This document shows, piece after piece, positions 42,847-51,656 of a DNA stretch of 64,000 nucleotides. The stretch spans positions 1 to 64,000 of the forward strand of contig NZ_BOOF01000050.1 in assembly GCF_016863095.1 (NCBI RefSeq), written 5' to 3'. Source of the DNA: Microbispora siamensis. GTDB lineage: Bacteria > Actinomycetota > Actinomycetes > Streptosporangiales > Streptosporangiaceae. The notes beneath the pieces were generated by a model. The model did no database searches, was not told where the DNA came from, and worked only from the letters and a program-made list of their open reading frames with translations. Position numbers and translations under genes: made by a program. How positions within the stretch are numbered: position 1 is the stretch's first letter; each line of letters starts with the position of its first letter.

Positions 42847-43338
42847 TCAGTGCGTGCCCCAGGAGTAGGTCTGCTTGTGCAGCTTGAGGTAGACGAACGT
42901 CTCGGTCGCGCGCACGCTGGAGATCGCCCGGATCTTCCCCAGGATCTCCAGCAGGTGGGTGTCGCCCTCGCAGACCACCTCGACCATGATGTCGACCGAG
43001 CCGGCCGTGAGCACCACGTAGTCGATCTCGGGGATCTGCGACAGTTCGTCGGCGACCTGCTCCAGGTCGCCCTCGCACTTGATGCCGATCATGGCCTGGC
43101 GGGGGAAGCCCAGGGTGAGCGGGTCGGTGACGGCGACGATCTGCATGACGCCGAGGTCGAGCAGGCGCTGCACGCGCTGGCGCACCGCGGCCTCCGACAG
43201 CCCCACCGCCTTGCCGATGGCGGCGTACGGCTTTCGCCCGTCCATCTGAAGCTGCTCGATGATCTGCTTGGAGATCTCGTCGAGCACGACCGGCCCACCC
43301 TTCGCGGCAGCCGCGCGAGCCTTTGGCGGAGTCGTCAT
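42847..43338 (-). CDS. Lrp/AsnC-family transcriptional regulator
   Basis: This is a 163-residue feast/famine regulator. The N-terminal helix-turn-helix (LDEISKQIIEQLQMDGRKPYAAIGKAVGLSEAAVRQRVQRLLDLGVMQIVAV) is followed by an AsnC effector domain (IDYVVLTAGSVDIMVEVVCEGDTHLLEIL...VRATETFVYLKLHKQTYSWG). Such proteins sense amino acids or amines. It is divergent from the polyamine catabolic genes and is probably their regulator. ATG start. The intergenic region holds Lrp-like repeats. Confidence 0.9.
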   Translation of the reverse strand: MTTPPKARAAAAKGGPVVLDEISKQIIEQLQMDGRKPYAAIGKAVGLSEAAVRQRVQRLLDLGVMQIVAVTDPLTLGFPRQAMIGIKCEGDLEQVADELSQIPEIDYVVLTAGSVDIMVEVVCEGDTHLLEILGKIRAISSVRATETFVYLKLHKQTYSWGTH

Positions 43339-43405
43339 CCTCGGGGGGTGTCCTCTCTTGGCGGGCTTCGGCCGCCGTAGCGACCTGGTGTTACAGCACC
43401 GTTTT

Positions 43406-43436
43406 TGACATGTTGCGATCGTGGTCTGACATGTTG
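43406..43436. promoter_or_regulatory. Direct repeat, candidate Lrp operator
   Basis: TGACATGTTG occurs at 43406-43415 and 43427-43436, 21 bases apart (two helical turns). The second copy is within TGACATGTTGTCA, an inverted repeat with a three-base centre. Phased sites are typical for Lrp-family octamers. Confidence 0.5.
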
Positions 43437-43460
43437 TCAGCTCCGTCGCTCACGTCAAGC

Positions 43461-43496
43461 GATTTCGTAGCAATTTGGTATCTTAGCGACGAAATC
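43461..43496. promoter_or_regulatory. Inverted repeat, candidate operator of the dehydrogenase operon
   Basis: GATTTCGTAGC (43461-43471) and GCGACGAAATC (43486-43496) are inverted copies matching at 10 of 11 positions across a 14-base AT-rich spacer. The site lies about 65-100 bases before the dehydrogenase start. Confidence 0.5.
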
Positions 43497-43560
43497 CCTT
43501 GTCGTAGGCTCTTTCCTCTGCCAGAGTCGCGACAACTCAGCCACCACCAGGAGGTCAACG

Positions 43561-44994
43561 GTGACCACCCGTCTCCAGAACTTCGTGAACGGGAAGTTCG
43601 TCGACGCCGCGAGCGGCCGTTTCTCCGACGTCGTAGACCCTACGACGGGGGAGGTATACGCCCAGGCACCGGTGTCGGGTCAGGAGGACGTCGACGCCGC
43701 GTACGCCGCCGCAACGGCCGCCTTCGAGACGTGGGGCCAGACGACGCCGGGCGAGCGCGCGGCGCTGCTGCTGAAGGTCGCCGACGCGATCGAGGCCCGC
43801 GCCGACGAGATCAACGAGGCCGAGTGCCGCAACACCGGCAAGCCCCGCGCCCGCATGGCCGAGGACGAGACCCCGGTCGCCGCCGACCACTTCCGGTTCT
43901 TCGCCGGTGCGGCCCGCACCCTTGAGGGCCCCACCGCCGGGGAGTTCCTCGCCGACCACACGTCGGTGATCCGGCACGAGCCGATCGGCGTCATCGGCCA
44001 GGTCACGCCGTGGAACTACCCGATGATGATGGCGGTGTGGAAGATCGCCCCCGCTCTCGCGGCCGGCAACACGATCGTGCTCAAGCCGTCCGACACCACC
44101 CCGGTCTCCACGCTGAAGCTGGCCGAGATCCTCGGCGACGTCCTTCCGGCCGGCGTCTTCAACGTCGTGACCGGCGACCGGGAGACCGGCTCGCTGGTCG
44201 TCGGCCACCCGGCCGCGAGCATGGTCGCGATCACCGGCTCGGTCGGCGCGGGCATGTCGGTCGCCAGGACCGCCGCCGAGGACCTCAAGCGCGTCCACCT
44301 GGAGCTGGGCGGCAAGGCTCCGGTCGTGGTCTTCGAGGACGTCAAGGACATCAAGGCCGTCGCCGAGGCGATCGCCGGGGCGGGCCTCTACAACGCCGGC
44401 CAGGACTGCACCGCCGCCTGCCGCGTGCTCGTGCAGGAGAGCATCCACGACGAGTTCGCCGCGGCACTGGCCGAGGCCGCCGCCGCCACCAAGCTGGGCG
44501 GCCTCGACGTCGAGGACGCCTACTTCGGGCCGCTGAACAACGCCAACCAGCTCGCCCGGGTCGAGGGCTTCTTCCAGCGGCTCCCCGAGCACGCGAAGGT
44601 CCTCACCGGCGGCGCCCGCGTCGGCGACAAGGGCTTCTTCTTCGCCCCGACCGTCGTGGACGGGCTGAAGCAGGACGACGAGATGGTGCAGGACGAGATC
44701 TTCGGTCCCGTCATGACCATCCAGACGTTCACGGACGAGGCCGACGCGCTGGCCAAGGCCAACGGGGTCCGCTACGGCCTGTCCGGCTCGGTGTGGACCT
44801 CCGACCACGGCCGCGCGATGCGGATGTCCAAGCGGCTCGACTTCGGCGTGGTCTGGGTCAACACCCACATCCCGTTCGTGTCCGAGATGCCGCACGGCGG
44901 CTTCAAGCACTCGGGCTACGGCAAGGACCTGTCCGTCTTCGGCCTGCACGACTACACCCGCGTCAAGCACGTCATGCACTACATCGGCGAATAG
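43561..44994 (+). CDS. Gamma-aminobutyraldehyde dehydrogenase
   Basis: This is a 477-residue NAD-dependent aldehyde dehydrogenase. PWNYPMMMAVWKIAPALAAGNTIVLKPSDTTP is the cofactor-binding core, Glu248 lies in LELGGKAPV and the nucleophile is Cys283 in GQDCTA. Sequence style and neighbours (Pot transporter, PuuB-like oxidase) indicate oxidation of 4-aminobutanal, or its gamma-glutamyl form, to GABA. Succinate semialdehyde or betaine aldehyde dehydrogenase activity is a less likely alternative. The GTG start has AGGAGG at 43549-43554. First gene of the polyamine unit. Confidence 0.88.
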   Translation: MTTRLQNFVNGKFVDAASGRFSDVVDPTTGEVYAQAPVSGQEDVDAAYAAATAAFETWGQTTPGERAALLLKVADAIEARADEINEAECRNTGKPRARMAEDETPVAADHFRFFAGAARTLEGPTAGEFLADHTSVIRHEPIGVIGQVTPWNYPMMMAVWKIAPALAAGNTIVLKPSDTTPVSTLKLAEILGDVLPAGVFNVVTGDRETGSLVVGHPAASMVAITGSVGAGMSVARTAAEDLKRVHLELGGKAPVVVFEDVKDIKAVAEAIAGAGLYNAGQDCTAACRVLVQESIHDEFAAALAEAAAATKLGGLDVEDAYFGPLNNANQLARVEGFFQRLPEHAKVLTGGARVGDKGFFFAPTVVDGLKQDDEMVQDEIFGPVMTIQTFTDEADALAKANGVRYGLSGSVWTSDHGRAMRMSKRLDFGVVWVNTHIPFVSEMPHGGFKHSGYGKDLSVFGLHDYTRVKHVMHYIGE

Positions 44995-45045
44995 GTACGT
45001 CCGGCTCCGGCCGGACACCTATCGAAAAAGAGGGATAAGCCTGGA

Positions 45046-46194
45046 ATGACAGAGATCCAGGCGGGCCCGGGGGCAGCCGTCTCGGCTGCCCCCGTATCAG
45101 GAGACGTGCCCGCCATCGAACTCGACAACGTGGTCAAGGAGTACGTCTCGCACGGCGAGGTCGTACGGGCGGTCAAGGGCGTGAGCCTCGCCATCGCGGA
45201 GGGGGAGTTCTTCTCCCTCCTCGGCCCCTCAGGCTGCGGCAAGACCACCAGCATGCGAATGATCGCCGGGTTCGAGGACCCCACACAGGGGGTCGTCAGG
45301 CTCCACGGGGAGGACGTCACGAACGTCCCCCCGAACAAGCGTGACATCAACATGGTGTTCCAGTCCTACGCGCTGTTCCCGCACATGAACGTCTGGGACA
45401 ACGTCGCGTTCGGGCTCAAGCGCAAGAAGGTCCCCGACGCGGAGATCAAGCGCCGCGTCGGCGAGATCCTGGAGGTCGTCGACCTGACCGGCCGCGAGAA
45501 GCGCCGGCCGAAGGAGATGTCGGGAGGCCAGCAGCAGCGCGTCGCGCTCGCCCGCGCCCTGGTCAACCGGCCCCGCGCGCTCCTGCTCGACGAGCCGCTC
45601 GGCGCGCTCGACCTCAAGCTCCGCCAGGCCATGCAGATCGAGCTCAAGCGCATCCAGCGCGAGGTCGGCATCACGTTCGTCTACGTGACGCACGACCAGA
45701 GCGAGGCGCTGACGATGAGCGACCGCATCGCGGTCATGAACGACGGCCTCGTGGAGCAGCTCGCCGAACCCCGCGAGATCTACGAGCGCCCTGCCAGCAA
45801 GTTCGTGGCCGGGTTCATCGGCACATCCAACCTGCTGAGCGGCACCGTCCAGCAGGTCGCCGGCGACACGGCCGTGCTCGCGCTCGGCGCGAGCGACCGG
45901 ATCCTCGTCCCCGCCGACGGCGCGCTCTCGACCGGCGCCACGGTCGACCTCACGGTCCGGCCGGAGAAGATCAAGATCGCCAAGGAGCAGCCGGAAGGCG
46001 ACCTCAGCGTGGTGCGGGGGACGGTGGCCGAGGTCGTCTACCTCGGCACCTACAACAGCTACGTCGTGGTGCTCGGCGACGGCGCCGAGATCACGGTCTT
46101 CGAGCAGAACGCCCACGACAGCACGATCACCGCCGAGCGAGGCGACACCGTCTGGCTCTCCTGGCAGCCCTGGCACTCCTACGCGCTGCGGTAA
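45046..46194 (+). CDS. potA: Polyamine ABC transporter ATP-binding protein PotA
   Basis: This is a 382-residue ABC ATPase with Walker [10 protein letters not shown], signature [15 protein letters not shown], Walker [12 protein letters not shown] and a C-terminal TOBE domain (about 290-380) as in PotA. It energises uptake of spermidine or putrescine with the PotB/PotC pair. AGAGGGA precedes the ATG. It lies 51 bases after the dehydrogenase, so co-transcription is likely. Confidence 0.9.
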   Translation: MTEIQAGPGAAVSAAPVSGDVPAIELDNVVKEYVSHGEVVRAVKGVSLAIAEGEFFSLLGPSGCGKTTSMRMIAGFEDPTQGVVRLHGEDVTNVPPNKRDINMVFQSYALFPHMNVWDNVAFGLKRKKVPDAEIKRRVGEILEVVDLTGREKRRPKEMSGGQQQRVALARALVNRPRALLLDEPLGALDLKLRQAMQIELKRIQREVGITFVYVTHDQSEALTMSDRIAVMNDGLVEQLAEPREIYERPASKFVAGFIGTSNLLSGTVQQVAGDTAVLALGASDRILVPADGALSTGATVDLTVRPEKIKIAKEQPEGDLSVVRGTVAEVVYLGTYNSYVVVLGDGAEITVFEQNAHDSTITAERGDTVWLSWQPWHSYALR

Positions 46195-46289
46195 ATCCCC
46201 GCGTCAGCTCCTCCCGTCGCACCCTCGCGACGCATCCCCGCGACGAATTCCCGAACCCCCGGTACAGCGAATCCGGAGCACGAACCCCT

Positions 46290-47549
46290 ATGAACGACCC
46301 ATTCAGGCAGGATCCCGCCCTCCTCCGCGGCATGACCCAGCGCCGGCTCGGCAGGCGCGACGCCTTCCGGCTCGCGGGCCTGTCGGCCGCCGGGCTCGCC
46401 CTCGCGGCCTGCGGCGTGCAGGGCAAGGGCAAGGCCCGGCCCACTTCCTCCGCCCAGGTGCAGTCCGAGGTGGAGAAGTACTGGTCGGGCAAGGCGAAGA
46501 ACGGCCACGTCGACTTCGCCAACTGGCCGCTCTACATGGACCCCAAGAAGCCCGAACTCAAGGAGTTCACCAAGCGCACGGGGATCACGGTGACCTACAA
46601 GGAGGTCATCCAGGAGACCGCGGGCTGGTACGCGAAGATCCAGCCGCAGCTGGCCGCCGGGCAGTCGATCGACTACGACCTGATGGTCTTCACCAACAGC
46701 GTCCAGCTCACCCAGCTCATCAAGCTCGGCTACCTGGTGCCGCTCGACCACGACCGGCTGCCGAACTTCACCAAGAACGTCGGGGCGCGGTACACCCAGG
46801 AGGCGTTCGACCCGGGCAACGTCTACACCGTCCCGTGGGCGTCCGGCATGACCGGCATCGCGTACAACCCGAAGTACATCGACACGCCGCCGACGAGCTA
46901 CTCGGCCCTGTGGGACCCGAAGTACAAGGGCAAGGTCGGCATGATGGCCGACTCGCAGGAGATCGCGAACTTCGCGATGTTCGCGCTCGGCATCGACCCG
47001 GACAAGTCCACCCCGGCCGACTGGGAGAAGGCGGCGGCGAAGCTCACCGAGCAGCGCGACTCGGGCATCGTCCGGAAATATTACGACCAGTCGTACATCG
47101 ACCCGCTGGCCAAGGGCGACATCTGGATCTGCCAGGCGTGGTCCGGCGACATCTTCCAGAAGAACCTCTCCGACGGCACGGACCTGAAGTTCGTGATCCC
47201 GCAGGAGGGCGCCACGATCTGGACCGACAACTTCATGATCCCGAAGACCGCCGCCAACCCGGTCGACGCGATCACGCTGATCGACTTCTTCTACGAGCCC
47301 GCCATCGCGGGAAGCCTGGCGGAGTACATCAACTACGTCACCCCGGTCCCGTCCGCCAAGGACGCCATCCTCGCCGACGCGGCCAAGGCGTCCGGAGCCG
47401 ACAAGAAGACCCTGCAGATGATCGCCGACAGCCCGCTGGTGTTCCCGAGCGACGACGACTACGCCAAGCTGCGGACCTACGTGACCTTCGCCAACAGCGA
47501 GGATCACAAGAAGTTCGAGAGCATCTTCCAGCCCATCACCACGTCATGA
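46290..47549 (+). CDS. potD: Polyamine-binding lipoprotein PotD
   Basis: This is a 419-residue extracellular substrate-binding protein of the PotD/PotF type. The N-terminus has RRLGRRDAFRLAGLSAAGLALAACG, a twin-arginine-like motif followed by a lipobox, so it may be exported by Tat and anchored by lipid. FANWPLYMDP, GITVTYKEVIQET, YDLMVFTNS and TVPWASGMTGIAYNPKYI are typical. Its stop overlaps the potB start (ATGA). The mature domain should deliver putrescine or spermidine. Confidence 0.9.
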   Translation: MNDPFRQDPALLRGMTQRRLGRRDAFRLAGLSAAGLALAACGVQGKGKARPTSSAQVQSEVEKYWSGKAKNGHVDFANWPLYMDPKKPELKEFTKRTGITVTYKEVIQETAGWYAKIQPQLAAGQSIDYDLMVFTNSVQLTQLIKLGYLVPLDHDRLPNFTKNVGARYTQEAFDPGNVYTVPWASGMTGIAYNPKYIDTPPTSYSALWDPKYKGKVGMMADSQEIANFAMFALGIDPDKSTPADWEKAAAKLTEQRDSGIVRKYYDQSYIDPLAKGDIWICQAWSGDIFQKNLSDGTDLKFVIPQEGATIWTDNFMIPKTAANPVDAITLIDFFYEPAIAGSLAEYINYVTPVPSAKDAILADAAKASGADKKTLQMIADSPLVFPSDDDYAKLRTYVTFANSEDHKKFESIFQPITTS

Positions 47550-48409
47550 GCAGGCTCAGGGCGGCGCTCACGCCGTACGCGCTGATCTTCCCGGGCGGTC
47601 TCTGGCTCGCGATCTTCTTCGTGATCCCGATGATCGTCATGCTGTCCCTGTCGCTGCAGTCGGGCAGCGTCGAGGACGGCTACGCCTTCACCTTCAACTG
47701 GCACTCATACGCCGACGGCCTGGCGAACTACCACGACCAGATCATCCGGTCGCTGCTCTACGGCCTGGCCGCGACCCTGCTGCAGATCATCCTCGGCTTT
47801 CCGGTCGCGTACTGGATCGCGTTCAAGGGCGGCAACCGCAAGTCGGTCTACCTGTTCCTCATGCTGCTGCCGTTCCTGGTGTCGTTCGTGCTGCGGACGA
47901 TCTCCTGGCAGTTCCTGCTGTCGGACAACGGCATCCTGCTCGGCCCGCTCAAGGACATCGGGCTGCTGCCGGACGGCTTCCGCGTCCTCGCCACGCCGTT
48001 CGCCGTGATCGCCGGCCTCGCGTACAACTTCCTGCCGTTCATGGTGCTGCCGATGTACGTGGCGCTGGAGCGGATCGACCCGCGCGTCCTGGAGGCGGCT
48101 CAGGACCTTTACGCGAGCCGGTTCCAGACGTTCCTGCGCGTGGTGCTCCCGCTGTCGCTGCCCGGCGTCTTCGCCGGCGTGCTGATGACGTTCGTGCCGG
48201 CGACGTCGGACTACGTCAACGCGTCCGTGCTCGGCGGCACGAACACCACGATGATCGGCAACGTCATCCAGAACCAGTATCTGGTCACACAGGACTACCC
48301 GACGGCCTCGGCGCTGTCGTTCACGCTGATGGCGCTGCTGCTCGTCGGCATCTTCGCCTACGCCAGGGCGCTGGGCACCGAGGACGTGCTGGAGGTGGCG
48401 GCCCGATGA
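47546..48409 (+). CDS. potB: Polyamine ABC transporter permease PotB
   Basis: This is a 287-residue permease with six hydrophobic segments and the binding-protein-dependent transport loop EAAQDLYASRFQTFLRVVLPLSLPGVFAG. SFVLRTISWQFLLSDNGIL is typical of PotB/PotH. The ATG at 47546 overlaps the potD stop. The next permease starts in its last codon. Confidence 0.92.
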   Translation: MSRLRAALTPYALIFPGGLWLAIFFVIPMIVMLSLSLQSGSVEDGYAFTFNWHSYADGLANYHDQIIRSLLYGLAATLLQIILGFPVAYWIAFKGGNRKSVYLFLMLLPFLVSFVLRTISWQFLLSDNGILLGPLKDIGLLPDGFRVLATPFAVIAGLAYNFLPFMVLPMYVALERIDPRVLEAAQDLYASRFQTFLRVVLPLSLPGVFAGVLMTFVPATSDYVNASVLGGTNTTMIGNVIQNQYLVTQDYPTASALSFTLMALLLVGIFAYARALGTEDVLEVAAR

Positions 48410-49191
48410 GGCAGGGTCTGCTGAGGGGGCGCGGCCTCCAGATCTACACCTGGCTGGTGATCGCCTGGCTGGTCGTGCCGATCGCGGTCATGATCCTGTT
48501 CGGGTTCAACGACACGCACGGCCGTTACAACACCGCCTGGCAGGGCTTCACGCTCAAGTGGTACGGCAAGCTGTTCGAGATCGGCGACCTCACCCAGGCG
48601 CTGGTGAACTCGCTGCTCATCGCCGTGCTGACGATGATCATCGCGGGTGTGCTCGGCTCGCTCATCGGCCTGGCGCTCGGCCGCTACCGCTTCCGCGGGT
48701 CGGCGACGATGAACGTCGTCATGTTCGCGGCCATCTCCTGCGCCGAGATCGTCATGGGCGCGTCGCTGCTTTCGCTGTTCGTCACCCTCGCCGTGCCGCT
48801 GGGCTTCTGGACGATCGTGATCTCGCACGTCATGTTCTCGATCTCGTTCGTGGCCGTGACCGTGCGGGCCCGGGTGATGACGCTGGACCGCTCGCTCGAG
48901 GAGGCCGCCAGGGACCTCGGAGCCGGCACCTGGACCACGTTCCGCCTGGTCACCCTTCCGATGATCTTCCCGGGTGTGCTGGCCGGCTCGATGCTGGCGT
49001 TCGCCCTGTCCATCGACGACTTCGTGATCACCAACTTCAACGCGGGCGGGACGGTGACGTTCCCACTGTGGATCTGGGGAGCCACCCGCGTGGGCATCCC
49101 GCCCCAGGTCAACGTCATGGGAACGCTGATCTTCGCGGTCGGCGTGCTGATCGCCGTGGTCAACGGCCTCGTGGCCCGGCGCCGGAACTGA
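48406..49191 (+). CDS. potC: Polyamine ABC transporter permease PotC
   Basis: This is a 261-residue permease of the PotC/PotI type. LFGFNDTHGRYNTAWQGFTLKWY, LGRYRFRGSATMNVVMFA and the EAA loop EEAARDLGAGTWTTFRLVTLPMIFPGVLAG are present. ALSIDDFVITNF is the classic PotC membrane motif. Its ATG overlaps the potB stop. With PotB it forms the heterodimeric channel. Confidence 0.92.
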   Translation: MRQGLLRGRGLQIYTWLVIAWLVVPIAVMILFGFNDTHGRYNTAWQGFTLKWYGKLFEIGDLTQALVNSLLIAVLTMIIAGVLGSLIGLALGRYRFRGSATMNVVMFAAISCAEIVMGASLLSLFVTLAVPLGFWTIVISHVMFSISFVAVTVRARVMTLDRSLEEAARDLGAGTWTTFRLVTLPMIFPGVLAGSMLAFALSIDDFVITNFNAGGTVTFPLWIWGATRVGIPPQVNVMGTLIFAVGVLIAVVNGLVARRRN

Positions 49192-49249
49192 TGTAGGACC
49201 CTGTAAGAACCTGTGAGATCCCCCGTGATCTCGAGGGGAAGTGAAATGT

Positions 49250-50644
49250 GTGAGTCCGCAGAAAGCTCTCGCTGACGCGGAGCGCAAACCGTACTGGCTG
49301 GACCGGCCGATCGCGCCCGAGCCGCTGCCCCCGCTGAGGGGAGACGTCACGGCGGACCTGGCGGTGGTCGGCGGCGGCTTCACCGGCCTGTGGACCGCCC
49401 TGATGGCCAAGGAGCGCGACCCCTCGCTCGACGTGGTCCTCCTGGAGGGCCGCGCGGTCGGGTGGGCCGCCTCCGGCCGCAACGGCGGGTTCTGCGCGGC
49501 GAGCCTGACCCACGGGCTCGGCAACGGGCAGGACCGCTGGCCCGCGGAGATCGAGACGCTGGAACGGCTCGGCCGGGAGAACCTCGACGAGATCGAGCAG
49601 ACCCTCACCCGGTATGGCGTCGAGTGCTCCTTCGAGCGGACCGGCGAACTGCGGGTGGCCACCGAGGAGTGGCAGCTCGCCGGGCTCGACGAGGAGGTGA
49701 GCGGGGCGGCCTCGCTCGGCGTGCGGCTGGAGCGGCTCGACCGCGAGCAGGTGCGCGCCGAGGTGGACTCCCCGACGTACCTCGGCGGCGTGTGGGACCG
49801 CGAAGGCGTCGCCATGGTCGATCCCGCGCGGCTGGCGTGGGGGCTGCGCGACGTCTGCGTGCGGCTCGGCGTGCGCGTCTTCGAGCACACGCCGGTGCGC
49901 TCCCTGCACGACGACGGCGTCGCGCTCGAACTGGAGACGCCGAAGGGGCGGGTCAGGGCCGGGCGGGTGGCGCTCGGCACCGGCGCCTTCCCGCCGCTGC
50001 TGCGCCGGCTCAGGCACTTCCTCGTGCCGGTGTACGACTACGCGCTGATGACCGAGCCGGTGCCGGACGACCTGCTGGCGGAGATCGGCTGGCGCAACCG
50101 CCAGGGCATCGGCGACTCGGCCAACCGGTTCCACTACTACCGGCTGACCGACGACAACCGGATCCTGTGGGGCGGCTACGACGCCGTCTATCACAACGGC
50201 GGCCTGGTCAAACCGGAGTACGACCAGCGCGACGCCACCTTCGAGAAGCTCGCCACGCACTTCTTCGAGACGTTCCCGCAGCTCCACGGCCTGCGCTTCA
50301 CGCACAGGTGGGGCGGCGTCATCGACACCTGCAGCCGGTTCAGCGCCTTCTTCGGCACCGCGTACGGCTCGCGCCTCGCCTACGCCGCCGGATACACCGG
50401 CCTCGGCGTGGGCGCCACCCGGTTCGGGGCCAACGTGATGCTCGACCTGCTGCAGGGCCGGGTGACCGAGCGTACGGACCTGCGCATGGTGCGGCAGAAG
50501 CCGGTGCCCTTCCCGCCCGAGCCGGTGCGGTCGGGCGTCATCCAGCTCACCCGCTGGGCCATCGCCCGGGCCGACGAGCACGAGGGCCGCCGCAACGCCT
50601 GGCTGCGCACCCTCGACGCCTTCGGCGTCGGTTTCGACTCCTAG
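49250..50644 (+). CDS. PuuB-like FAD-dependent amine oxidase
   Basis: This is a 464-residue DAO-family flavoprotein. DLAVVGGGFTGLWTALMAKER is the FAD dinucleotide motif, VGWAASGRNGGFC follows and TADNRILWGG-like (LTDDNRILWGGYD) and YTGLGVGATRFGANVMLDLL resemble gamma-glutamylputrescine oxidase. It would oxidise a primary or gamma-glutamyl amine to the aldehyde used by the dehydrogenase of this locus. No gamma-glutamylputrescine synthetase (PuuA) is nearby, so free putrescine may be the substrate. The GTG at 49250 suits GAGGGG at 49233-49238 better than GTG 49241. It lies 58 bases after potC. Confidence 0.82.
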   Translation: MSPQKALADAERKPYWLDRPIAPEPLPPLRGDVTADLAVVGGGFTGLWTALMAKERDPSLDVVLLEGRAVGWAASGRNGGFCAASLTHGLGNGQDRWPAEIETLERLGRENLDEIEQTLTRYGVECSFERTGELRVATEEWQLAGLDEEVSGAASLGVRLERLDREQVRAEVDSPTYLGGVWDREGVAMVDPARLAWGLRDVCVRLGVRVFEHTPVRSLHDDGVALELETPKGRVRAGRVALGTGAFPPLLRRLRHFLVPVYDYALMTEPVPDDLLAEIGWRNRQGIGDSANRFHYYRLTDDNRILWGGYDAVYHNGGLVKPEYDQRDATFEKLATHFFETFPQLHGLRFTHRWGGVIDTCSRFSAFFGTAYGSRLAYAAGYTGLGVGATRFGANVMLDLLQGRVTERTDLRMVRQKPVPFPPEPVRSGVIQLTRWAIARADEHEGRRNAWLRTLDAFGVGFDS

Positions 50645-50668
50645 TGGCGCCGTAGCGGTGCCGACGGC

Positions 50669-50686
50669 GGGGCCGGGCACGGCCCC
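50669..50686 (+). terminator. Hairpin after the PuuB-like gene
   Basis: A 7-bp G/C stem (50669-50675 with 50680-50686) closes a GGCA loop, 25 bases past the stop. A second 8-bp inverted repeat (CTCCTGGC 50713-50720, GCCAGGAG 50731-50738) follows. Neither has a clear T-tract; together they likely end the polyamine transcript. Confidence 0.42.
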
Positions 50687-50759
50687 GTCGTCGCACATCC
50701 CGCACTGCTCATCTCCTGGCTGCTTGAAGCGCCAGGAGTCGTCTTCGTAACGTCGACAT

Positions 50760-51626
50760 ATGGATCTTCTCCTCCGCCGGCTTCACGACGCGGGATTCGC
50801 CGCGCAGTCCGTACGGGTGGCCACCGGCGGTGTGGTGGCCATGGCGGGCATCGCCACTATGAGCGACGGTTCACAGGTTTTCGCCAAGACGCTGTCCGGG
50901 TCCGGTTCGGACGTCTTCGAAGTCGAGGCCGAAGGCCTGCGGGCGCTCCGTGAACTCGGCGGCGCCGTCACCCCGGACGTGCTGGCGGTGACACCGAACC
51001 TTCTCGTGCTTCAGCCGCTCGAGCCTCGCCGGGACAATGAGGAGCGGTTCTGGGAGGACCTGGCCCGCGTACTTTCCACAATGCACACAACCACGATCGG
51101 CGACCGTTTCGGATGGCACCGGGACGGCTGGCTGGGCCGCATGCGACAGGACAACACCTGGGACGACGACGGATACTCCTTCTTCGCCCAGCGCCGCATC
51201 CTGCGCTGGCTGCCCGAACCCTTGGTCGAGGCGGCGTTCGACCGCGAGGATCGCCGGGCGCTGGAGCACCTGTGCGCCGCCCTTCCCGAGTTGGTGCCGC
51301 CCCAACCGCCGGTGCTGACTCATGGCGATCTGTGGTGCGGGAACATCGCCAGTGATCAATCAGGCGCGCCGATCCTGCTTGATCCGGCCGTTTCCTACAG
51401 CTGGGCCGAGGCCGACCTGAGCATGCTGTGGTGCTCACCGCGTCCGCCTGCGTCGGACCGCTTCTTCGCCGCATACACAGAGATCACTCCGCTGGCTGAC
51501 GGTTGGCACGACCGCATGCCGCTGTTTCACCTGCGGGAGTTGCTGAGCATCATCGCCCACGGCGACGACAACTGGGGTGCCGCCCAGGCCGTTCGCGAAA
51601 TCGCCGCGCCTTTCGCTCGCAGGTAG
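50760..51626 (+). CDS. Fructosamine kinase / aminoglycoside phosphotransferase-like kinase
   Basis: This 288-residue kinase-like protein of the FN3K/APH fold has the catalytic loop LTHGDLWCGNI and the metal-binding ILLDPAVSYSWAEADLSML. FGWHRDGWLGRMRQDNTWDDDGYSFFAQRRI matches the fructosamine-3-kinase family (GxxxxNxW..F...RL). Such enzymes phosphorylate sugar adducts on proteins or metabolites to reverse glycation. An antibiotic kinase role is less likely. The start is ATG without an obvious ribosome site. It stands alone after the polyamine genes. Confidence 0.82.
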   Translation: MDLLLRRLHDAGFAAQSVRVATGGVVAMAGIATMSDGSQVFAKTLSGSGSDVFEVEAEGLRALRELGGAVTPDVLAVTPNLLVLQPLEPRRDNEERFWEDLARVLSTMHTTTIGDRFGWHRDGWLGRMRQDNTWDDDGYSFFAQRRILRWLPEPLVEAAFDREDRRALEHLCAALPELVPPQPPVLTHGDLWCGNIASDQSGAPILLDPAVSYSWAEADLSMLWCSPRPPASDRFFAAYTEITPLADGWHDRMPLFHLRELLSIIAHGDDNWGAAQAVREIAAPFARR

Positions 51627-51656
51627 CCACCAGCACGTCGATGGCCCGCAGGGCTC

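Noticed and set aside
50760-51626. Aminoglycoside resistance gene
   Set aside because: The motif pattern fits fructosamine kinases better, and no resistance context is present.
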